A stretch of DNA of 64,000 nt, taken from positions 2,661,419 to 2,725,418 of the forward strand of contig NZ_OY781872.1 of assembly GCF_963677065.1 (NCBI RefSeq), given 5' to 3'. Shown piece by piece: positions 54,356 through 63,589 of this stretch. The notes beneath the pieces are model-generated. The model did not search any database. It was not told where the DNA came from and saw only the letters and a list, made by a program, of their open reading frames with translations. Each line of letters opens with the position of its first letter. Within the stretch, counting starts at the first letter, position 1. The translations under genes and the position numbers were made by a program. This stretch comes from an uncultured Methanoregula sp. (GTDB lineage Archaea; Halobacteriota; Methanomicrobia; Methanomicrobiales; Methanospirillaceae).

Positions 54356-55753
54356 ATGACCCTCCACGAATCCGACACCACTGAATTCAAAAAATCCCTC
54401 TCCCTCATCGAGCACGCGCTCAAATCAGTGTGCGGGTTCCTCAACCATCATGGTGGTGTCATATCCTTTGGCAGGACCAACACCGGTGCAATAGTAGGTG
54501 TAGATCCCGCTGACCACTCGCTTCGCAAACTCTCCCAGCAGATCACCTCCCGGATAAAACCGGAGATCACCCCGGATATCCGCGTCATTGAAGAACAGGG
54601 AAAAAACCTGATCATTGTCACGGTCCCGGAGGGAATCAGCAAACCGTACTATCTTGATGGTATGGCATACATGCGGACAGGAACCGAAAACCGGGTCATG
54701 CCTCCTGATGAAATTAAACGCATCATACTCAGTGAACATGCAGTACCCTGGGATGATCAGCCCTGCCGGGGGGCCACCCTTGATGACATCGATGCACATT
54801 CGGTAAAGACATTCCTTGAAAAGGCGCAGAAGGAACGAAGATTCGATGCAGATCCTTCGATTCCGGTTAAGATCGCACTGGAAAAACTGGGTGTCCTGAA
54901 TGGAGAACAACCTACCCATGCAGCCATCCTGTTCTTCGGTAAAGATCCACAACGGTTTTTCATCCAGTCAGAGGTCCGATGCGCCCGGTTCAAAGGTGAA
55001 GAAGTCTCCAGTACCTATCTCAACATGAACGTCCTGCATGGCAGGATCGATCAGCTCATCGAAGATACCAACCGGTTCATCACGCAGACAATCAGGAAAG
55101 CAGCATGGGTTATCCCGGGAAAGATGCAGCGGGAAGAGCACTGGGAATATCCGCCCGATGCCCTGCGGGAAGCGGTGATCAATGCGGTCTGTCACCGGGA
55201 TTATAATTCTTCGGGTAATGTCCAGATCCGTATCTTTGACAGCAGGGCGCAGGTCTGGAACCCCGGGACACTCATGGAAGGTGTCACGGTAGATCTCTTG
55301 AAAGTCGAACATATCTCCCGCCCCCGGAATAAAACTATTGCCCGGCTCCTGTTCCTTATCGGGTACATCGAACAATGGGGTTCGGGGACGCTCAGCATGA
55401 TTACTGCCTGCGAACGGGATGGTGTTCCCGATCCGGAGTTCCGGGAAGCGGGTAATGATTTTGTGGTCACCTTCTCTCACTCGACGGTCAACACGCTTCT
55501 CGAACATCCGGAGATCCTGAACGAACGGCAACGCGGAGCAATTGAATATCTCAAGGTCCATCAGGAAATATCTACACGGGATTATGGCCGTATCTACGAT
55601 TGTACCGAACGGACCGCCCGTCGGGATATGTCCCATCTTGCTGAAATGAATATTATCATTGTAAAGCGGGAGGGAAGACGACTGCGATATATGCTTAACC
55701 CGGTATTCCTGTCATTGCGGACAAATAGCGGACAACAGCAGACAAAAAAATAA
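54356..55753 (+). CDS. AlbA_2 (Schlafen-like) domain regulator, COG2865
   Basis: This 465-residue protein begins with an AlbA_2 domain (about 1-120: ESDTTEFKKSLS, GGVISFGRTNTGAIVGV, RTGTENRVMPPDEI). The middle part (about 200-380) has the ATP-binding features of COG2865 proteins: ALREAVINAVCHRDYNSSG and EQWGSGTLSMI. A winged helix follows (about 405-450). The group is annotated as RecG-like helicases or transcription regulators; several members occur in defence islands. The last residues SLRTNSGQQQ are repeated in non-coding DNA downstream. Confidence 0.85.
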   Translation: MTLHESDTTEFKKSLSLIEHALKSVCGFLNHHGGVISFGRTNTGAIVGVDPADHSLRKLSQQITSRIKPEITPDIRVIEEQGKNLIIVTVPEGISKPYYLDGMAYMRTGTENRVMPPDEIKRIILSEHAVPWDDQPCRGATLDDIDAHSVKTFLEKAQKERRFDADPSIPVKIALEKLGVLNGEQPTHAAILFFGKDPQRFFIQSEVRCARFKGEEVSSTYLNMNVLHGRIDQLIEDTNRFITQTIRKAAWVIPGKMQREEHWEYPPDALREAVINAVCHRDYNSSGNVQIRIFDSRAQVWNPGTLMEGVTVDLLKVEHISRPRNKTIARLLFLIGYIEQWGSGTLSMITACERDGVPDPEFREAGNDFVVTFSHSTVNTLLEHPEILNERQRGAIEYLKVHQEISTRDYGRIYDCTERTARRDMSHLAEMNIIIVKREGRRLRYMLNPVFLSLRTNSGQQQTKK

Positions 55754-55867
55754 TGATGGCACTGAACGGAATATCGATATTTTCGCGCCAGATTTTTACA
55801 AATGCCAAAAACTAACGTCCGATTCCAGGCAATAATCACGGACACATTGCGGACAAATAGCGGACAA
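55713..55867. repeat. 23-bp perfect direct repeat across the AlbA_2 gene end
   Basis: A 23-bp word beginning CATTGCGGACAAATAGCGG is found at 55713-55735, inside the last codons of the AlbA_2 gene, and again at 55845-55867 in the sequence after it. Both copies read LRTNSGQ in a forward frame. The second copy is followed by a stop codon at 55877. The repeat could come from a duplication of the gene end or be the scar of an excision or insertion. Confidence 0.6.
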
Positions 55868-55998
55868 AATTTATTCTGACTCAAATCCGGAAAGGTCTTA
55901 TAAGGGCCTGAAAACGCAAGAGTTCCCCCGGAGGAGAAGGGCCGGATGTCGGGGAACCATCGAAAGACCGGACCGTACAAAAAATTCAACGCCGGTCG

Positions 55999-56315
55999 TT
56001 AAGAATGAGACCACGAGATAGCACGCAACAATCCACAGATCACGGTCTCCGGCCCAAAAAAACCAGAGAACAAACCCGGGGGGATGAAGGCCGCCACGGA
56101 AGCAGCAACGAGCGCTGAGGTTGCAGAGACCTCCCCACCTTGAAGGTCAGCTGCGAGCTGATGCCGGGCAGGATGACGGCGACCGGCGACGCGATCCGGA
56201 GGAACCGGTCCGGGTAATGACGAGATAAAACACCGCGAGCTCCGCCAGGCACAGGACCACAATGATTCCCAGGATAATGAACAGCGCAAGAGAGAACGGG
56301 ATTTGGTCAGCCATG
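55999..56315 (-). pseudogene. Decayed small membrane protein gene, copy 2
   Basis: A minus-strand start at 56315 opens MADQIPFSLALFIILGIIV and continues as a membrane helix to FYLVITR. The reading then shifts frame: YPDRFLRIASPVAVILPGIS lies in a second frame and TSALVAASVAAFIPPGLFSG in a third, ending in a stop at 55999. The C-terminal text matches the copy at 53422-53614. At least two frameshifts make it non-functional. It is divergent from the DUF2070 gene. Confidence 0.5.
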
Positions 56316-56358
56316 TATTCCTGTTCCGGACGTGGGCGGTCTTTTTCAAATTCTCAAT

Positions 56359-56399
56359 TATCACTGATACCTTCATCAGGGTATCGCATTATAGTGATA
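56359..56399. promoter_or_regulatory. Imperfect dyad upstream of the DUF2070 gene
   Basis: TATCACT (56359-56365) faces AGTGATA (56393-56399), and GATACC (56366-56371) faces GGTATC (56380-56385). The arms differ by a seven-base bulge. The dyad can be an operator or a folded RNA. The rest of 56316-56578 shows no gene; a CCCTTATATCCC TATA-like box is at about 56527-56538. Confidence 0.35.
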
Positions 56400-56578
56400 G
56401 AACCCGGGAACGGATACCTCCACAAAGACCCGGGCGCATTTGTTCCTGCCGCAGGAAAACCGGGGCAAAGAGCACCCGGCTGAACAAGATCCATCCGGTT
56501 ATGTCTCACTCACGTTCACTCCATCCCCCTTATATCCCATCCCACCCCACCGGAACATCACCATGCAGGGAGAACAAC

Positions 56579-58330
56579 ATGTCCGGTGAGATGGACCTCC
56601 GGCTCGAAGCCCTCTCGAAATATATCGTGACGAGCCCGTCCTGGATAAAGTCGTTTGCCCTCATTCTCCTCCTCTCGGGGTGCGTGGAGATCATGGCGAT
56701 GCTCGGGGGCAGCAAAGACCTCGTGCACCCCAACCTCTTCCCGGTTGCCGCCTACTTCCTCCCGGCAGTCGGGGCGCTTGCCCTGACCCCCTGGTTCGCC
56801 CGCCGGTTCGGGGGAAAGCTGGACCCTGGCTGGTCAGGGCTCACGGCCGCCATCGGCCTCATCATCTCGGTCTTCATCTCGCTCTCGCCCGTCATCCTCC
56901 TGGCCGGTTTTGCGTTCCCGACCTTCTTTGCCGTCTCGCTCGCGTTCGTCTTCGCATTCCGGATGCTCCTCCTTGCAGCAGTCGTGGATTTCCACATGAA
57001 ACGGGTGATGGTCCCGGCGCTCCTCCACTCCGGCCTCGCAGTCGCCCTCGCCGCCCCGTTCCTCGGCCTCTGGTTCGTGCAGCTCTCCATCCTCCTCCAC
57101 GTCACGTTTGCGGCAGGCGTGCTCGTCTTCATCAACGTCATCGAACGGCCGATGAAAGCCAACTTCAGGATAGGGCCCCTCGAGCTCTCAAACGCTTTTT
57201 TGCTCCATCTCTCGGAGGGCAGCGACAAGCTCAATGAATTTTTCCGGAGCATTGGCGAAAAAGTCGTAGTGCCGCAGGTCTCGCTCGTGATGAAACGGGA
57301 AAATAAAGAGGATATCATCCTCACCATCCCCAATGTCCACCCCGGCCCGCTCGGCGAGATCGGCGGGTCCAACCTGCCAAAGATCTTAAGCAGTATGCTT
57401 GGGAACTCCTCGATGGTCTTCCACGGGGCAGCCTCGCACGATTTCAACCCGGTCGATGAAGGGGAAGTGAGAAAACTTGGAGAAACCATCATAGCCGGCC
57501 TGCCGGCCTCGTGTGCAAATACCGGCTGCACCGGATCGGTGAGGCGGACGTGCGGGTCCGTGAACGTGCTCGTCCAGGCGTTCGGAGACACCGCGATAGC
57601 TGTTGCCACCCGGTCGCCGCTCGTCACCGAGGATCTCGAATTCTCGGTCGGGTTTGCGATCATGAAAGCCGGGGAGAAATATTTCCGCCATGTCGGGTTT
57701 GCCGATGCCCACAACTGCATGGATGCCCTTTCTGACGGGGTTTACCCGGCAACGGAACTTGCAATGGAGTACCTGGGGGCGGCGGAATCCGCATTTGCCG
57801 CAGCGGCCGGCCAGGAACAGGCAGAATTCTCTGCCGGGTACGCAGCGCGGAAACTTCCCTACTCACGGCAGGATGGCTTTGGGGATCTCGGCGTCCAGGT
57901 GCTGGTCGTGAAAGCCGAAGGGCAGAAGACCGCGTACGTCCTCTTCGATGGCAACAATATGCACACCGGAGTCAGGGACGAGATCCGGAGGAGACTTTCC
58001 AGGATTGTCGATGAATGCGAGGTTATGACCACCGATACCCATGTGGTCAACACGGTCTCGGGCCGGAACCAGGTGGGCCTCAAAGTCCCGCTCGATGCAT
58101 TCTATCCTCTGGTCGAAGAAGCGGTAACGGAAGCCCTCGCGGATGCAGCTCCTGCCCGGACCGGGGGGACAACCTCATGGTGCCACGGGATTGTTGTTTT
58201 CGGATCCCAGCGCATCTCCCAGATTGCATCCACGGTGAACGGGATGATGGGATTCTTAATCCCGATCGCATTGATCATCATCCTCGGGGCGTTCCTCACC
58301 ACCGCAATGGCGTATTACCTGCTGGTGTAA
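56579..58330 (+). CDS. DUF2070 family membrane protein
   Basis: This 583-residue protein has seven membrane helices in its first 200 residues, a large soluble domain (about 205-545) and one C-terminal helix. The soluble part contains conserved phrases such as TIPNVHPGPLGEIGGSNLP and TTDTHVVNTVSGRNQVGL. DUF2070 is restricted to archaea and lacks a proven function; its His/Asp motifs suggest metal binding. The ATG at 56579 has AGGGAG upstream; the open frame reaches 56303, but that part is not conserved in character. Confidence 0.88.
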   Translation: MSGEMDLRLEALSKYIVTSPSWIKSFALILLLSGCVEIMAMLGGSKDLVHPNLFPVAAYFLPAVGALALTPWFARRFGGKLDPGWSGLTAAIGLIISVFISLSPVILLAGFAFPTFFAVSLAFVFAFRMLLLAAVVDFHMKRVMVPALLHSGLAVALAAPFLGLWFVQLSILLHVTFAAGVLVFINVIERPMKANFRIGPLELSNAFLLHLSEGSDKLNEFFRSIGEKVVVPQVSLVMKRENKEDIILTIPNVHPGPLGEIGGSNLPKILSSMLGNSSMVFHGAASHDFNPVDEGEVRKLGETIIAGLPASCANTGCTGSVRRTCGSVNVLVQAFGDTAIAVATRSPLVTEDLEFSVGFAIMKAGEKYFRHVGFADAHNCMDALSDGVYPATELAMEYLGAAESAFAAAAGQEQAEFSAGYAARKLPYSRQDGFGDLGVQVLVVKAEGQKTAYVLFDGNNMHTGVRDEIRRRLSRIVDECEVMTTDTHVVNTVSGRNQVGLKVPLDAFYPLVEEAVTEALADAAPARTGGTTSWCHGIVVFGSQRISQIASTVNGMMGFLIPIALIIILGAFLTTAMAYYLLV

Positions 58331-58348
58331 TGACTTGCAGGAACCGAA

Positions 58349-59149
58349 TCAGCGTTCCGCGCCATGCAGGGGCGTGATCACGAAGATGCACCGCTCGTCC
58401 CCGGAGGAATAACACTGCTCCTCGACAACATTGACCGGGCAGCCCAGGTGGTGCGAGAAGATGGCCGAAAGGACACCGATATCGAATGAACAGGTCCCGT
58501 GGCCGGTGACCGGCAGGTCCTCGCATTCGAAACAGCCCCGGACATCGAGCGTGAGCGGGTCGGTTGACGCAAGCGTGATCGCACCCAGCCCGTGCGCCTG
58601 CCAGAAGAGATCCATCTTTCGGGCTACTTCTTTTACATCCGGTGCAGCAACAAGGGGGGCGAGCACACTTCCCACCTCAAAGCCGGTCCGCTGGAGGACC
58701 GGATCGAGATTGATCCCCATGGCCATGGCCTGCGTCCGGAAGACCCGGACAGAGTACCGGAAAAAGGAGACTATGTCATCATCGCGAAAGGGCCGGTCCG
58801 CGGCCATATCGTCGCGGACGCGGGCGGGCAGCCGGGCGTCCCGGTCGGCATTCGTGAGCCTGCCGATGGCATGGGACGAGAGCGCGATGAGCCGCCTGCG
58901 GGTATCCCGGGGATCGGTTTCGGTAGTGATGAGTCCCGACTGCTCGAGATCCCGGATATGCACGGATATGGTGGACTTGGCCTTCCCGGTCTCCTCAACG
59001 ATCCGGTCGAACGGGACCGGTCCCGCAGCAACGAGTTCCAGGATCCGGAGCTTGATGGGACTGTCCACTGCGATTACCGAGTTCTCGGTTGAGAAGAGCC
59101 GGACATCCCGGGCGCTTTCCCCCCTGCTTTGGCCGCTGCGGGATTGCAT
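58349..59149 (-). CDS. Transcription regulator with winged helix and V4R domain
   Basis: This 266-residue protein has an ArsR/MarR-type winged helix (about 20-85: SPIKLRILELVAAGPVPFDR, KSTISVHIRDLEQSGLI) and a C-terminal 4-vinyl-reductase (V4R) ligand-binding domain (about 150-260), with GCFECEDLP and VEEQCYSSGDERCIFVI. The cysteines of the V4R domain could bind a metal or Fe-S cluster. I start at the ATG at 59149. It is divergent from fprA with a strong dyad in between, so it probably controls fprA and itself. Confidence 0.85.
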   Translation of the reverse strand: MQSRSGQSRGESARDVRLFSTENSVIAVDSPIKLRILELVAAGPVPFDRIVEETGKAKSTISVHIRDLEQSGLITTETDPRDTRRRLIALSSHAIGRLTNADRDARLPARVRDDMAADRPFRDDDIVSFFRYSVRVFRTQAMAMGINLDPVLQRTGFEVGSVLAPLVAAPDVKEVARKMDLFWQAHGLGAITLASTDPLTLDVRGCFECEDLPVTGHGTCSFDIGVLSAIFSHHLGCPVNVVEEQCYSSGDERCIFVITPLHGAER

Positions 59150-59181
59150 ATACAGAGTGTGGAGCGCAATGTTCTTAAAGA

Positions 59182-59221
59182 TTGTTCGCATACAATAGAA
59201 CATTCGTATTGTTACGAACAA
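59182..59221. promoter_or_regulatory. Operator-like dyad between the V4R regulator and fprA
   Basis: The outer arms TTGTTCG (59182-59188) and CGAACAA (59215-59221) are perfect; inner arms ACAATA (59192-59197) and TATTGT (59207-59212) add to the symmetry. The dyad lies 32 bases from the regulator start and ten bases from the fprA ATG at 59232, in the region where both promoters must fire. It fits an autoregulated switch. Confidence 0.6.
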
Positions 59222-59231
59222 AGTGATTGCC

Positions 59232-60452
59232 ATGAAAGCAGAATCCTACAAGATTGCTGACGGCGTGTACTGGGTCGGATCCCTGGACTGGGACCTCCGC
59301 ACCTACCACGGATATACACTCGATGGAACGTCCTACAACTGTTACCTGGTCTTTGGTGAGAAGACCGCACTCATCGACAACGTGTACCCGGGACACTCTG
59401 CCCAGATGTGGGCCCGCATTGCCGATGCATTTCAGAAAGAGGGAAGAAAGGAGCAGATCGACATCATTGTCCAGAACCATGTCGAGAAGGATCACTCGGG
59501 AGCGCTTGTCGAGATCCATAAAAAGTACCCGAAGGCGCCGATCTACTGTACGGAAGTTGCCGAGAAAGGACTCCTCCGGCATTTCCCGGCCCTTTCCGGT
59601 GCAGTGTTCCATCACGTAAACACCGGTGAGACCCTGGACCTTGGCAAAAAGACGCTCGCATTTGTCCAGGCCCCGCTCCTCCACTGGCCGGACTCCATGT
59701 TCACGCTGTACGCGGAGAAGGGCATCCTCTTCCCCAACGATGCTTTCGGCCAGCACATCTGTTGTGCAAAACGACTGGATACGGAAATCCCCGAGCACGT
59801 ACTGATGGATGCCACGCAGAAGTTCTACGCGAATCTCATCGTGCCGCTGACTCCGCTCTTCTTAAAGAAAGCCGAAGAGCTGACGGGCCTTGGCCTTATC
59901 GAGAAAGTGATGATGATTGCCCCGTCCCACGGCCAGATCTGGACGGATCCCGGCAAAGTTCTCGGCGCGTACGTTGGCTGGGCCAGCGGCTCCTCGCGGA
60001 AGAACAAGGTGACGGTCATCTACGATACCATGCACGGATCCACAAAGATGCTCGCCCACGGACTTGCAGAAGGAGTGATTGCCGGGGGATGCGATGTGAA
60101 GCTCTTCAATCTCCATGAAGACGAACGATCCGAGATAGTCAAGCACATCCTCGACTCAAAGGCGATCATGGTCGGCGTCCCGACCCTCAACGATATGCCC
60201 TACCCGAGCATCGGGGACCTCCTCTACTATCTCAAGGGCCTGCACTTCAACCGGACCGGGGAGCGGTTCGCATTCGCGTTCGGGTCCATGGGCGGAAAAG
60301 GCGGTGCCGTGAAGATGGTTGCCGATGAGCTCAAGACCGCAGGCTTCACGGTTGTCGGATCGCAGGAAGTCCTGTACGTTCCCGATGCCCCCGAACTCGA
60401 TGCAGCCTTTGCCGAAGGACTGGCAATGGCAAAACGCATCACGCGCAAATAA
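59232..60452 (+). CDS. fprA: F420H2 oxidase, flavodiiron protein
   Basis: This 406-residue enzyme reduces O2 to water with F420H2 and protects the methanogen from oxygen. The N-terminal metallo-beta-lactamase-like domain holds the di-iron ligands in NHVEKDHSG (H-x-E-x-D-H) and further ones in PNDAFGQH and PSHGQIW. The C-terminal flavodoxin domain binds FMN ([20 protein letters not shown], about residue 262). The ATG at 59232 has GTGAT at 59223-59227. The lon gene on the other strand converges with it. Confidence 0.95.
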   Translation: MKAESYKIADGVYWVGSLDWDLRTYHGYTLDGTSYNCYLVFGEKTALIDNVYPGHSAQMWARIADAFQKEGRKEQIDIIVQNHVEKDHSGALVEIHKKYPKAPIYCTEVAEKGLLRHFPALSGAVFHHVNTGETLDLGKKTLAFVQAPLLHWPDSMFTLYAEKGILFPNDAFGQHICCAKRLDTEIPEHVLMDATQKFYANLIVPLTPLFLKKAEELTGLGLIEKVMMIAPSHGQIWTDPGKVLGAYVGWASGSSRKNKVTVIYDTMHGSTKMLAHGLAEGVIAGGCDVKLFNLHEDERSEIVKHILDSKAIMVGVPTLNDMPYPSIGDLLYYLKGLHFNRTGERFAFAFGSMGGKGGAVKMVADELKTAGFTVVGSQEVLYVPDAPELDAAFAEGLAMAKRITRK

Positions 60453-60555
60453 CCCGCAAATAACCCGGCGGATCTCTGCCGAATGCACCAGCCCCTCCTC
60501 CTCTTTTTTCTTTTTAACAGGCCGGATATTCCCGGCAGGTGCAGGGCAAAAAAAG

Positions 60556-62939
60556 TTACAGGTTCTGTGCCGGAACAACACTGCTGCCGGTCTGCATTGC
60601 CAGATTTTTTGGCAGCTCCAGATCCAGGGCTTCCGGAGAACCTCCTCAACGCTCCCGACCGGGACAAAGACCAGCTCTGACCGGACATCCTCCGGTACAT
60701 CTTCGAGATCGCGCTCGTTCTCCTTTGGCAGGATCACTTTTTTGATCCCGGCCCGGTGAGCGGCAAGCACTTTCTCCTTGATCCCGCCAACGGGCAGGAC
60801 TGCCCCGCTCAGCGTGATCTCTCCGGTCATCGCAAGATTCGGATCTGCCGTTTTCCCGGTGACCAAGGAAGCAAGAGCCGTAAAGAGCGTAACCCCGGCC
60901 GAAGGGCCGTCCTTCGGGGTTGCACCGGACGGGACGTGGACGTGGATGTCGCTTGCCAGGAAATTGAAGGCATGTTCCGAATGCACGACCCGCGAGCGGA
61001 TGAGGGAGAGGGAGATGGTTGCCGATTCCTTCATCACATCGCCCAGCTGGCCCGTGAGCGTGAGCTTGCCGGTACCCGGCATGAAGGTTCCTTCGATGAA
61101 GAGGATCTCCCCACCAACCGGCGTCCAGGCAAGCCCGGTCACGACTCCGGCCGCGGGCTCCTTTCTTGCCACTTCCTGCCGGATAATCTCCTTTCCCAGG
61201 ATATCCGCTAAACCGGCCGGAGTCACGATTACCGGCAGAATCGCAGACTCGGAGACTATCTTTGCCGATACGTACCGGGCAATCTTTGCCAGCTGCTTTT
61301 TGAGCCACCGGACCCCGGCTTCCCGGGTGTACCGGTCGATGATCACCCGGACGGCTTCATCGTCAAACCGGAGACTTCCGGAATCGAGACCGTGCTCCTG
61401 CAGGACCTCCGGGATCAGGTGATCCTTTGCTATCGCGAACTTCTCGTTCTTGGTGTAGCCCGAGATCTCGATCTGTTCCATCCGGTCAAGGAGCGGGGCC
61501 GGGATGGTTGCAAGAGAGTTGGCGGTTGCAATGAAGAGGACGTCCGAGAGATCGTACGGCACCTCGAGGTAGTGATCCGAGAACGTGCTGTTCTGCTCGG
61601 GATCCAGAACTTCCAGGAGGGCACTTGCCGGGTCTCCCGCATAGGATACGGCAAGCTTGTCGATCTCGTCGAGAATGAAGACCGGGTTCTTTGTCCCGGC
61701 TTTCTGTATCCCCTGGATGATCCTCCCGGGCAGGGCACCGATATAGGTTCTCCGGTGCCCCCGGATCTCGGCCTCGTCCCGGACCCCGCCAAGGCTGATC
61801 CGGACATACTTCCGCCCGAGAGCCTCAGCTATGCTCCTTCCGAGGCTTGTCTTGCCGGTACCGGGCGGGCCCGTGAAGAGGAGGATGGATCCCTGCTTCT
61901 CGTGCTTGAGTTTCATCACCGCAAGATGCTGGATGATCCGCTCCTTGACTTTCTCCAGGCCATTGTGGTGACGGTCGAGCACCCGGCGGGACTCGCTGAT
62001 ATCGATCTCTTTCTTTTCTTCGGTCTCCCACGGCAGGTCGAGCAGGAGATCGAGATAGTTCCGGATTATGGAGCTCTCGTGATTCTGGCTGCCGCCAGCC
62101 TCCAGTTTTCTGGCTTCTTTGAGTGCCTTTTTCCGGATCTCGTCCGGCATCTTCGACTGCTCTATGCGTTCCCGGTACCCCGCATCGCCCTCGGCGCCTT
62201 CGCTCTCCCCCAGCTCCTCCTGGATGACTTTCAGCTGCTCGCGGAGCATGGCCTCCCGGTTGGATTTGCCCACCCGGTCGGAGACTTTCTTTGCCATCTC
62301 CATCCGGATGCTGATGGTGTCCCGGATCCGCATGAGGAGTTCCAGGAAGGTGATATACCGCTGCCGGACTGAGGCGATCTCGAGGAGCGCCTGCTTCTCG
62401 GCCGTGCTGACCGGGAGAAACGGCATGACAAAGCCCATGATCTGGTCGATCGATTCCATGGCATCGATCGGACGGGTGAACTGCTCGGAGCCGGTGAACC
62501 GGCTGCTCGTCTCGTGGATGGTGAGCTTGATGTCGGCAAGAATCCTTGTTTTGAGCTCGGTCTCGATGTCCTGCTCGTCCGGCAACGGTTCGGGAACTGC
62601 AAAGAACCGCCCGTCCCGCACGACGACAGAGACCGCGTTCACTCTTCGCACAACATCGGCGCAGATGATGTACCCGTCTTCGGTCGGCTCCACGTGGGCG
62701 ATCCGGAAAAGACTTCCCACCCGGTAGAGGGATTCTGCAGAAAGATCCGCCGACCGCGTGCCGCTCCTGACGGTCAGGGCGATGGCATGGGTCTCCGGAT
62801 CCTGTTCCATGGCTTCGAGCAGGAGGTTTCCGGTGGTCTGGTCAACGCCGAATTTTGTCCGGCTGTCCGGGTACACAACAAGCTCGAAGAGCGGTATGAC
62901 AAGTTTTTCTTCAGTACTCTGTGATTTGTCTGATTGCAT
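60556..62939 (-). CDS. lon: ATP-dependent protease Lon, with a one-base deletion near the 3' end
   Basis: This is a LonA-type protease: an N-terminal substrate domain (about 1-200), coiled coil, AAA+ domain (Walker A GPPGTGKTSL, Walker B VFILDEIDKL) and a Ser-Lys protease domain with KDGPSAG and GGIKEKVLAAHRAG. As written, the frame changes after VGSVEEVLRK and runs on to 60156, antisense to fprA. Adding one base at about 60630 restores ALDLELPKNLA and a stop at 60556-60558, giving 794 residues, the normal length. This is either a true mutation or a sequence error. A MarR gene lies upstream. Confidence 0.9.
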
Positions 62940-62954
62940 GGTTTCCTCAACTGT

Positions 62955-62973
62955 TTAGTTCGAATTTACCTAA
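62955..62973. promoter_or_regulatory. Operator-like element upstream of lon
   Basis: The 19 bases TTAGTTCGAATTTACCTAA match 16 of 19 positions of an element in front of the MarR gene (63428-63446). TTAGTT and the AACTAA that follows (62972-62977) also make a dyad. It ends or begins within 16-34 bases of the lon start. The MarR protein is the obvious candidate to bind it. Confidence 0.6.
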
Positions 62974-62994
62974 CTAATATGCCGGCGAAAAAAA

Positions 62995-63426
62995 TTACCG
63001 GACTTTCTGCAGGATCCCGATGAGATGATTCCGCTCGTCCTCATCGAGCGTTTCCATCATTCGTTCGATCACCCGTTGCAGGGCAGCCTTTTCTGCCTGT
63101 GCGATCGTTTTTCCTTTCTCGGTCAGCCGGATGTACTGGATACGGCCGTCATCGGGACAGCGCTCCCGGTACACGCAGGCCATCCGTTCACACTTGTTGA
63201 TCATCTCGGTGACCGTGGGTTTGGAGGTTTTTGTGATCTCCGCAAGCCTGCTGAAGCTGACTTCTCCGTGTTCGTCGATCATTCTCAGGTACGCGATCTG
63301 CCGGACGGTCAGGTCGGAGATTCCGCATTCGGAAAAGATCGAGCAGGAGCACTCGTTCTTGATCCTGAAAAGATTCAGGAATGCCTCGTAGAGCTGCTCC
63401 TCTTCGTCCATCATGCTCCGATCCAA
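62995..63426 (-). CDS. MarR-family transcription regulator
   Basis: This 143-residue protein has the MarR winged-helix fold: FSRLAEITKTSKPTVTEMINK as recognition region and CPDDGRIQYIRLTEKGK as the wing. A Cys cluster near the N-terminus (NECSCSIFSECGI) and C79/C85 around ACVYRERC could sense oxidants or metals. It lies directly upstream of lon on the same strand. A second ATG four codons inside the gene is an alternative start. Nearly the same 19-bp element precedes it and lon. Confidence 0.88.
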   Translation of the reverse strand: MDRSMMDEEEQLYEAFLNLFRIKNECSCSIFSECGISDLTVRQIAYLRMIDEHGEVSFSRLAEITKTSKPTVTEMINKCERMACVYRERCPDDGRIQYIRLTEKGKTIAQAEKAALQRVIERMMETLDEDERNHLIGILQKVR

Positions 63427-63427
63427 A

Positions 63428-63446
63428 TTAGTTAGGGTTTACCTAA
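63428..63446. promoter_or_regulatory. Operator-like element upstream of the MarR gene
   Basis: TTAGTTAGGGTTTACCTAA contains the dyad TTAGG-GTTTA-CCTAA (63432-63446) and matches the element before lon at 16 of 19 positions. It lies within two bases of the MarR start codon, so binding would block transcription or translation start. It fits autoregulation. Confidence 0.6.
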
Positions 63447-63589
63447 TGATAAACGTACGGGTAAGGGTAATTGGAAGGCAGCCGGAAGAAAGACTGCAAA
63501 CATAAAAATGCCGTGATTTAATATATCAGGGCAGCCTTTTTTTAAGAGACGCGGACAGCATGTTCCGCTGCAGAAACCAGAGAGGTGTA

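Noticed and set aside
60156..60555. C-terminal tail of Lon as an extra domain
   Set aside because: The tail is the antisense of fprA, and adding a single base restores the family C-terminus with a stop at 60556.
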